Positions 1 to 4,864 of a stretch of 5,452 nt of DNA are shown in pieces. Each line of letters starts with the position of its first letter. The first letter of the stretch is position 1. The DNA is taken from assembly GCA_902465145.1 (NCBI GenBank), contig CABQMD010000076.1, positions 1-5,452 of the forward strand. The letters run 5' to 3'. The stretch comes from an uncultured Succinatimonas sp. (GTDB taxonomy: Bacteria; Pseudomonadota; Gammaproteobacteria; Enterobacterales; Succinivibrionaceae). The translations under genes and the position numbers were made by a program. The notes under the pieces are model-generated. The model was not told the origin of the DNA. It saw nothing but the letters and a program-made list of their open reading frames with translations, and ran no database searches.

Positions 1-702
1 GCCTTTTAAGAGTTCCTGCAGTCTGTGCATGGCTGTGCCGAACTCCTCAAAGTTTTCTGAATTTAAAAGACGTACAAGCCTCGAAGTGGCGCCGTCTTTT
101 AAGCAGTTCTCCTTAGTATGTCTGATATCCAAGAGTTCATACCTAAGTTTTATTCTGAGATGTTCCAAATCCTCAGGAACCTTGGATATAAGTTTCCCCA
201 AATCACGCTCTGCATTCCACTCCTGCTCCCCGTTATAAATAACTATGGGTAGTACGAAAGGGTAGCTTTGCCCTGCTTTGACTTCTCCAGTTTTCTCAAG
301 TTCGTTATAAAGTCCCAGAATGTAATCACCTATCCTCTTGGCCATGCTCTTGTCTGTTTTTGACTGCAACTCAAGCAACAGACAAATTTAGGTGTATTTT
401 CCGTCCTGCCACTGCAAACGCCAAAGCAAGTCGTTATACAGCTGTCTTAAAGGTTTTGCTCCTAATGAATCTTTCACAAAGTTTGATGACATCAGTTCCA
501 TCTTGGAAAAATCCAAGGTCTTTAAACTGGGAATTGCCAAAAGCTCGGTTAAAAGCGAGCAGATGAAATCCTTGTCCTTGAACACTTCTTTGAAAAAAGG
601 ATCCTGTGACAAGGCTGCCTTGCCGCTGCCCCTGCCTCACGGCAGGGAAATGCTTCGGGCATCGTCGTGTTTATCCATGTAATAGTCCGTGGTGGTGTTC
701 AT
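1..702 (-). pseudogene. Rpn-family (Transposase_31, PD-(D/E)XK) nuclease, two in-frame stops, 3' end outside window
   Basis: Seen: reading from ATG at 702-700, one frame runs without a frameshift to the left edge, interrupted by TGA at 637-639 (codon 22) and TAA at 388-390 (codon 105). Across the stops the protein resembles Rpn recombination-promoting nucleases/putative transposases (PF04754, TIGR01784). It has an N-terminal DPFFKEVF motif (about codons 34-41), YNDLLWRL with a likely metal-binding Asp at about codon 91, then LLLELQSKTD with the E-x-Q catalytic strand starting at Glu codon 111. It continues with MAKRIGDYILGLY and LPIVIYNG. The second stop lies six codons before the catalytic Glu, so the truncated product should be inactive. 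Family knowledge: Rpn proteins are DNA endonucleases that promote RecA-independent recombination and often occur in many copies. The start is uncertain: ATGs at 720, 702 and 678 are in frame, none with a good ribosome binding site. A TTG at 612 could restart translation after the first stop. The C-terminus is not in the window. Confidence 0.85.
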
Positions 703-821
703 ACGGCACCATTGCCGCATCAACAAGTATGCACGGTCAGAAAATGCTTCCCGCTAAATTTAGGCGGATTCAGCCTGAATTTGTCGGTTTTTCAGATTTA
801 ACAATGAATTTTCAAAAAGTT

Positions 822-866
822 AGCTAATTGAGCGCTTAGCTCAAAAATGTGATTTTTATCACATCG
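822..866 (-). terminator. Candidate double-hairpin terminator after the PTS gene
   Basis: On the minus strand, hairpin 1 (865-847) has arms ATGTGAT and ATCACAT around a four-A loop, followed by TTTT, and includes the PTS stop codon. Hairpin 2 (844-828) has arms TTGAGC and GCTCAA with a 5-nt loop. An alternative pairing, AGCTAA (841-836) with TTAGCT (827-822), is followed shortly by a T run at about 819-815. The stems are AT-rich, so termination strength is uncertain. Hairpin 1 also fits a CRP site. Confidence 0.45.
845..866. promoter_or_regulatory. Near-consensus CRP-type palindrome
   Basis: The core TGTGA-TTTTTA-TCACA (848-863) matches both CRP half-sites exactly with the canonical 6-nt spacing. 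The flanking AAA on the left and T on the right also match the E. coli consensus. It overlaps the last codons and stop of the PTS gene and lies about 145-160 nt upstream of the rpn pseudogene start, so any target promoter would read leftward. It may instead be only a terminator stem, since the same symmetry makes a hairpin followed by T residues on the minus strand. Confidence 0.4.
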
Positions 867-2739
867 CCCGATGTTCCTGCCCTACAATTCTTACCCCGAT
901 ACGTCCTAAAACGAAAAGTACCACTCCTACCAAAGTCCCGATCCCCAAAGCAGCGAGGTACTGCAGCATCTGCGGTGACAGAGGAATAATGAAAATTCCT
1001 CCATGCGGAGCACACACACCGCACTGAAAAGCCATGGATAAAGCTCCTGCCACTCCGGATCCGGTAAAACAAGCAAAACGCATGCGTCTAGGTGCAATAA
1101 GCATGTAAGGCATAACACCTTCAGTTACAAAAAGAAGTCCCTTTCCTATAGCTTTAAGACTCAGTTGCCGTTCACGCATCGAAAAAAAAGGTCTGAACAA
1201 AAGCGAAGCCAATCCGGCGGATAAAGGCGGAACCATTCCGCCGGCCATTACGGCAGCCATCACCTTACTTCCGGCTCCTACCTCCGGAATTGAATCAGCC
1301 AGAAGTAAAACACCGCAGGCATAAGCCATCTTATTCAAAGGACCGCCCATATCTGCAGACATCATAAGCCCCAAAACCGCACCTATCATCACACGCAAAG
1401 GCAGTCCGGCATGATTGATCAGAGAGTTTATATGCGTATCGAGAAAACTTGCCGGAATATTCGTGATGAATTCTGCTACTGCTGTAACTCCCAATGCCCC
1501 GACCAACGGATATACCAAAAGCGCAAACATGGCATCATGACCTTTTAAGAATCTTTGTGCCAAGATCGACGTCATATACGCGATCATACCTCCGGCAAAT
1601 CCGTTTACTAAGGCTCCTACTACTCCGGCTCCAGTCATATCCGCCATTACGCCTCCGGTAAAACCTGCAACCAGAGCTGTACGACCGCCTATTGAAAAAG
1701 CAATGAACGCGGAAAGTACCGGCAGGAGCAGGATCCCGATGCTATAGCCTATGGTGTCAAAGAAAAAACCTATGCTGGTACCGTTTAAAAAAGGGAGACA
1801 GGCAAAAGCCGAAAGAATGCCGGCGGTTGCAGCCAAGGGCATGATATAAGTAAGACCGCTCATAAGATGGCGGTACATGCGCATTGGGATCGATACAGCT
1901 TCTGAACGAAACACCAGAGAATAAGGCTGACAATCAGGACTTAATGCACGTGTAATGAGTTCCTCAGGTTTGTTGATACCGTCATTGACACCTACACGAA
2001 CCAAAGGCTTACCTATAAAACGGTTCATACGTACGGTACGATCAGCCGCGACAATTACCGCTTTGGCTCCGGCAATATCCTCAGGCAACAACGGATTTCG
2101 GTTTCCTGCAGCCCCGTCGGCTTCAACCTTAATGGAGATCCCAAGTTCACGAGCTTTTTGCTCCAAAGCTTCGGCTGCCATGTAAGTATGTGAAAGGCCT
2201 GCCGTACAAGCTGTAACAGCAACGAGATCGTAACTTACCGCTTCCTTCGTATTTACCTGCTTGACCTGTTCTTCATTCTTTTCGTCCCCTTCGGCCTTAT
2301 CCACTATTTCCAAGAATTCTTCGGAAGATTTTGCGGCTACCAACTTTTCCCTGATCTTTTTGTCTATCAACAAGGAGGACAGATGAGCAAGTACATCAAT
2401 ATGCTCATCAGAAGCTTTATGAGGTGAAGCTATGATGAAAAAAAGTCTGGCTTTGCTACCGTCTAAAGAATCAAACTCTATACCTTCATGCAAAACCATC
2501 GCCGCAAGTCCAGGATATGAGACGCCTGCACTTTTGGCATGCGGTATGGCTACTCCTTCACCCAAACCGGTAGAGCTTTTGCTTTCTCTGTCAAACACCG
2601 CCTGACGAAAACGTTCGACATCATTGATGCAGCCGGTGGAAGCAACCAAATCAACCAAATGATTGATGGCCCCCTCTTTATCTTGTACGTCAGGGTTAAG
2701 ATCCACAGCCTGCGGCCGCAACAAATCGCGTATGCGCAT
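859..2739 (-). CDS. fruA: PTS fructose-family transporter, fused EIIABC
   Basis: Inner-membrane permease that imports a hexose, probably fructose, and phosphorylates it with phosphate passed from HPr. Domains, numbered from the 2739 start (626 aa): EIIA type 2 at about 1-145 with the phospho-His in EGVAIPHAKS (His67); a charged linker at about 147-170; EIIB-Fru at about 171-268 with the phospho-Cys in VTACTAGLSHTYMAAE (Cys178); EIIC at about 283-620. The EIIC has RHLMSGLTYIMP, DMGGPLNK (463-470), TEGVMP (539-544) and APHGG (577-581), and many hydrophobic segments. The length matches complete fused EIIABC proteins of about 630 aa. The usual EIIB loop CPTGIAHT reads CTAGLSHT here. Start choice: ATGs at 2745 and 2739 are in frame, but AGGA (2750-2747) is 1 nt from the first and 7 nt from the second, which favours 2739. 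No fruK or fruB adjoins it, and the gene seems monocistronic and divergent from dctP. A mannosylglycerate (MngA-type) or other fructose-like substrate is the main alternative. Confidence 0.93.
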   Translation of the reverse strand: MRIRDLLRPQAVDLNPDVQDKEGAINHLVDLVASTGCINDVERFRQAVFDRESKSSTGLGEGVAIPHAKSAGVSYPGLAAMVLHEGIEFDSLDGSKARLFFIIASPHKASDEHIDVLAHLSSLLIDKKIREKLVAAKSSEEFLEIVDKAEGDEKNEEQVKQVNTKEAVSYDLVAVTACTAGLSHTYMAAEALEQKARELGISIKVEADGAAGNRNPLLPEDIAGAKAVIVAADRTVRMNRFIGKPLVRVGVNDGINKPEELITRALSPDCQPYSLVFRSEAVSIPMRMYRHLMSGLTYIMPLAATAGILSAFACLPFLNGTSIGFFFDTIGYSIGILLLPVLSAFIAFSIGGRTALVAGFTGGVMADMTGAGVVGALVNGFAGGMIAYMTSILAQRFLKGHDAMFALLVYPLVGALGVTAVAEFITNIPASFLDTHINSLINHAGLPLRVMIGAVLGLMMSADMGGPLNKMAYACGVLLLADSIPEVGAGSKVMAAVMAGGMVPPLSAGLASLLFRPFFSMRERQLSLKAIGKGLLFVTEGVMPYMLIAPRRMRFACFTGSGVAGALSMAFQCGVCAPHGGIFIIPLSPQMLQYLAALGIGTLVGVVLFVLGRIGVRIVGQEHRAM

Positions 2740-2746
2740 ATGCATT

Positions 2747-2751
2747 TCCTA
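2747..2751 (-). promoter_or_regulatory. Ribosome binding site that decides the PTS start
   Basis: TAGGA on the minus strand. The AGGA lies 1 nt before the ATG at 2745 and 7 nt before the in-frame ATG at 2739. Normal spacing supports the downstream ATG, removing Met-His from the longest frame. Confidence 0.6.
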
Positions 2752-2831
2752 AAGAGCTGATTTCATTCTTGTATTGCGTTGATCTTACCCTGCCTTGGTT
2801 AAAAAAACATTAACCCACCAAGTTCATTCAA

Positions 2832-2859
2832 CTTATATACAAGATTTTACAAAGTGAAA
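2832..2859 (-). promoter_or_regulatory. Weak candidate promoter for the PTS gene
   Basis: On the minus strand TTTCAC (2859-2854) and TATAAG (2837-2832) are separated by 16 nt, which would start transcription near 2825 and give an 80-nt leader. The -35 matches the sigma-70 consensus poorly, so an activator or a different promoter is possible. Confidence 0.25.
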
Positions 2860-3019
2860 AATATAGGCAAATGCATTCCGTCTCTCTTTCATATCTATCC
2901 TGTTCTTTTATTGAGAACATAAGGAGTTAGCAAGCAGTTGGCGCATACATCAAAAATTTAAGATCATTTCATTTTTACTTGATCCTCTCATTCAAATCCT
3001 ATTTTAAGTTCTTTTCCGT

Positions 3020-3027
3020 AAACGTTT
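3020..3027. promoter_or_regulatory. Possible LacI/GalR-family operator core
   Basis: AAACGTTT is an 8-bp palindrome with the central CG typical of LacI/GalR-family operators (for example PurR- and ScrR-type sites). The wider GTAAACGTTTGAG is only partly symmetric. It lies about 240 nt upstream of dctP and 275 nt upstream of the PTS gene. No LacI-family gene is in the window, so the assignment is tentative. Confidence 0.25.
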
Positions 3028-3110
3028 GAGATCACGGTGGATCAGCATCCGATCGATTTTAAAACGATCTTACATTCAACTAATACTAGAAATAAGTATG
3101 CATTATGTAT

Positions 3111-3126
3111 ATGTGCATATGCACAT
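3111..3126. promoter_or_regulatory. 16-bp perfect palindrome, likely operator upstream of dctP
   Basis: ATGTGCATATGCACAT reads the same on both strands with no mismatch; symmetry stops at the next base pair. It is not a good CRP site because the TGTG and CACA blocks are 6 nt apart rather than 8. A dimeric regulator such as a GntR-family protein would fit, but the binder cannot be named. It is centred about 65 nt before the start that the TATAAG at 3171-3176 would give. Confidence 0.45.
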
Positions 3127-3170
3127 TTATTTATCAAATAAAATTAAAGCCTAATGCGATAAAGCTCAAA

Positions 3171-3176
3171 TATAAG
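3171..3176 (+). promoter_or_regulatory. Candidate -10 element for the dctPQM operon
   Basis: TATAAG lies 89 nt before the dctP start codon. A second candidate, TATTAT, is at 3182-3187. Neither has a recognisable -35 at 16-18 nt, which would fit an activator-dependent promoter served by the palindrome upstream. Transcription from either would begin just before the inverted repeat in the leader. Confidence 0.25.
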
Positions 3177-3194
3177 CCTTTTATTATTAACTAA

Positions 3195-3259
3195 CCTGTC
3201 GGCATAGAGAGCAAAACAAACAATGTAGAGCCTCTTATATACAGTCAAACCGACAGGAG
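3195..3259 (+). promoter_or_regulatory. dctP leader inverted repeat that covers the ribosome binding site
   Basis: CCTGTCGG (3195-3202) and CCGACAGG (3250-3257) form a perfect 8-bp stem closing a 47-nt loop. The 3' arm includes AGG of the Shine-Dalgarno AGGAG (3255-3259), which sits 5 nt before the dctP ATG. A weaker inner helix is possible between ATAGAG (3204-3209) and CTCTTAT (3232-3238) with a bulged T. If formed in RNA, the stem would occlude ribosome binding or protect the 5' end. It matches no riboswitch class I recognise. Confidence 0.45.
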
Positions 3260-3264
3260 ATTTT

Positions 3265-4260
3265 ATGAAGAAGTTTGCTATCGCACTGTGTGCATTAGGT
3301 GTAGCAGTTGCCTGCGGCACCGTATCTGCAGCCGATTACCCCAGCATGAAGATACGTGCAGCCACCGCCAACATCGAAGCATCCCACCACGGTATCTGCC
3401 TTAACAAGGTAAAAGAGATAGTAGAAAAAGAATCTGACGGTAAGATCAAGATGGAGATCTTCTACGGCGGTTCTTTAGGTGACGAACAGGCCAACGTCAA
3501 GCAGTTGCGCAATAACGAAATTCAGATGTCCACTCTTACCGGCAACAACCTCGTAGCATTTGCTCCGTCTGCCGGCGTTTTCACTCTGCCGTACATTTTC
3601 CCGACTGCAAAGGATGCCCGTAAGGTATTCGATTCTGATGTAGCCAAAGACATCAACGACACCATTGCCAAAGAAAGCGGAACCCGTCCTCTGCATTGGT
3701 TAATCGGCGGCTATCGTTACCTCACCAACTCCAAACACCCCATCGAAAAGATGGAAGACATGAAAGGCCTGAAGATCCGCGTATCCCCTTCTGAAATGCA
3801 GCTTGCCACCTACAGATCATTCGGCATCGAACCGCATCCTATGGCCTGGTCCGAAGTCTTCAACGCCTTGCAGCAAGGTGTGATCGACGGCGAGGAAAAT
3901 CCGTACACCGTGATGCGTGACATGAAGTTCTGGGAAGTTCAGAAGTATCTGACCGAAGTTCACTGCACCTTGTGGATAGGACCTCTGCTCGTTTCTGAAA
4001 AATGGTATCGCAAGTTAAACGACGATACCAAGGCTCTGCTTGCAAAAGCTGCCGAAGAAGCCGTACACGGCGAATGGAACTGGTCTGAAGAACAAGATGG
4101 CGTAGCCAAACAGGACTGCATCGATCACGGCATGCAGATCTCCACTTTGCAGGATGAAGACAAATGGCAGGCTGCGGCCAAATCCATTTGGCCCAACTTC
4201 TACGACAAAGTCGGCGGCAAAGATCTTGTTGACAAGGTCGTGAAAGTTGTCGAGCAGTAA
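3265..4260 (+). CDS. dctP: TRAP transporter periplasmic substrate-binding protein, DctP family
   Basis: Periplasmic receptor that captures an organic acid and delivers it to the DctQM membrane complex. The 331-aa length is normal for the family. Residues 1-22 are a Sec signal peptide: MKK, a hydrophobic core, then VSA before the cleavage site. The mature part shows FYGGSLGDEQANVKQLRNNEIQM (split over 66-88), the GGYRYLTNS segment with Arg151, MKGLKIRV with Arg172, and ALQQGVIDGEENP (201-213) followed by KFWEVQKYL (221-229). By comparison with SiaP and YiaO, Arg172 is the conserved residue that clamps the substrate carboxylate, and Arg151 aligns with SiaP Arg127. The start ATG has AGGAG at 5-nt spacing. 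It is the first gene of dctPQM and divergent from the PTS gene. Possible substrates include dicarboxylates, sugar acids and sialic-acid-like compounds; sequence alone does not choose between them. Confidence 0.95.
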   Translation: MKKFAIALCALGVAVACGTVSAADYPSMKIRAATANIEASHHGICLNKVKEIVEKESDGKIKMEIFYGGSLGDEQANVKQLRNNEIQMSTLTGNNLVAFAPSAGVFTLPYIFPTAKDARKVFDSDVAKDINDTIAKESGTRPLHWLIGGYRYLTNSKHPIEKMEDMKGLKIRVSPSEMQLATYRSFGIEPHPMAWSEVFNALQQGVIDGEENPYTVMRDMKFWEVQKYLTEVHCTLWIGPLLVSEKWYRKLNDDTKALLAKAAEEAVHGEWNWSEEQDGVAKQDCIDHGMQISTLQDEDKWQAAAKSIWPNFYDKVGGKDLVDKVVKVVEQ

Positions 4261-4281
4261 TTTGACTGCATGACCGAAGGT

Positions 4282-4306
4282 AACCGGTCCTTTTAGGACC
4301 GGTTTT
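4282..4306 (+). terminator. Intercistronic hairpin between dctP and dctQ
   Basis: AACCGGTCCT (4282-4291) and AGGACCGGTT (4295-4304) form a perfect 10-bp GC-rich stem with a TTT loop, followed by only a short T run (4303-4306). It starts 22 nt after the dctP stop. It probably acts as a partial terminator or a 3' stabilising structure that keeps the binding protein more abundant than the membrane subunits, a common arrangement in binding-protein-dependent operons. The short T tract argues against full termination. Confidence 0.7.
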
Positions 4307-4331
4307 GAAAAAGGGTGGAGAAATAGCGATT

Positions 4332-4826
4332 ATGCCCCGTTTTTTAAAGTTTTACTTCCGCAATTTTGAAGAGTGCATGAGCGGTTTTTGCCTTGGCATG
4401 ATGATTATGGCTTTGTTGGTACAAGCCGTAGTCAGAGCCGTTGCCGGTACCGCCGTAGCTTGGGCAGAGGAGCTTTCCAGATTTTGTTTCATCTGGGCGG
4501 TATTCTTCGCCATGGCACTTGCGAGCAAGCGTTGCGAACATGTCTGCATTACCGTGCAGTTCATGAAATTCAGCCAAAAAATCCGTTTTTTCATACGCAT
4601 AGTACGTGACTTGGTGTGGGTTTTCTTCAACGTTTTCATCGCATACACCTGCTGCGAAGTCATAGCCGAGAGTATCGAATTTCCTGAAATCTCCCAGACT
4701 TTAGGCTTCCCTAAATACTATGTCGAAGCGGTGATCCCCGTTTCCTTCATCTTAAGCAGCGTCCGTATCCTTGAAGATTACTGGGTACATTTCAAAGCCG
4801 GTACGCTCAAAGATATGACTATCTGA
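4332..4826 (+). CDS. dctQ: TRAP transporter small membrane subunit, DctQ family
   Basis: Four-helix inner-membrane protein that pairs with DctM in the TRAP permease. At 164 aa it has the usual length. Hydrophobic segments lie at about 17-37, 48-66, 87-110 and 128-148. The family signature after the first helix is present: QAVVRAVAGTAVAWAEELSR (31-50) followed by FCFIW, then ASKRCEHVCI (64-73), which corresponds to the common R.G.H.. turn. Start choice: ATG 4332 follows GGAG (4317-4320) at 11 nt. The frame stays open upstream to a TTG at 4305, but that codon lies at the end of the intercistronic hairpin and has no ribosome binding site, so it was not used. The gene sits between dctP and dctM, 71 nt after the dctP stop and 38 nt before the dctM start. 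Sequence is less conserved than in the partners, as usual for DctQ. Confidence 0.9.
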   Translation: MPRFLKFYFRNFEECMSGFCLGMMIMALLVQAVVRAVAGTAVAWAEELSRFCFIWAVFFAMALASKRCEHVCITVQFMKFSQKIRFFIRIVRDLVWVFFNVFIAYTCCEVIAESIEFPEISQTLGFPKYYVEAVIPVSFILSSVRILEDYWVHFKAGTLKDMTI

Positions 4827-4864
4827 TCGAATTTTTACAACGGTTAAATTAAACGGAGTGCCCG

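Larger units (their letters stand above)
2746..3264. other. Divergent control region between the PTS gene and dctP
   Basis: About 520 nt of AT-rich DNA between two divergent start codons. I see no convincing protein or RNA gene. The longest plus-strand mini-frame, ATG 3099 to stop 3155 (18 codons), has no ribosome binding site. What it does hold: a weak leftward promoter candidate near 2832-2859; an inverted repeat GGTTAA-N7-TTAACC at 2797-2815 in the presumed PTS leader; six GATC sites within 2962-3069; AAACGTTT at 3020-3027; an imperfect GATCG/CGATC inverted repeat at 3051-3069; a 16-bp palindrome at 3111-3126; and a structured dctP leader from about 3190. The size and density of symmetric elements suggest that both operons are controlled from here. 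Confidence 0.7.

Noticed and set aside
392..682. 96-codon plus-strand open frame in the rpn region
   Set aside because: The minus-strand frame carries the family motifs (DPFFKEVF, DLLWRL, ELQS); the plus-strand frame has none.
1..702. Stop-codon recoding (readthrough of TGA or TAA) in the rpn gene
   Set aside because: Two different stops, no recoding signal recognised, and the other genes here end normally at TGA and TAA; ordinary decay is simpler.
768..780. ATTCAGCCTGAAT palindrome, considered as a Cra (FruR) site
   Set aside because: Half-sites are in the reverse order to the Cra consensus and the centre lacks CG; it is upstream of a pseudogene, so left unassigned.
2749..2766. Five-codon upstream frame (MKSAL, stop) whose stop overlaps the PTS ribosome binding site on the minus strand
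   Set aside because: It could be a translational coupler, but it has no ribosome binding site of its own and such a short frame is expected by chance.
3099..3155. 18-codon plus-strand frame across the 16-bp palindrome
   Set aside because: No Shine-Dalgarno, low-complexity composition, and it overlaps a better-supported operator candidate.
3265..3330. Lipoprotein signal (Cys17 after AVA) in DctP
   Set aside because: The residue at -3 from Cys is Ala rather than Leu or a similar residue, and a standard VSA cleavage site follows; TRAP binding proteins in Gram-negatives are normally soluble.
4305..4331. TTG start for dctQ, adding nine residues
   Set aside because: The TTG is at the foot of the intercistronic hairpin and has no ribosome binding site; ATG 4332 has GGAG upstream and gives a normal DctQ N-terminus.
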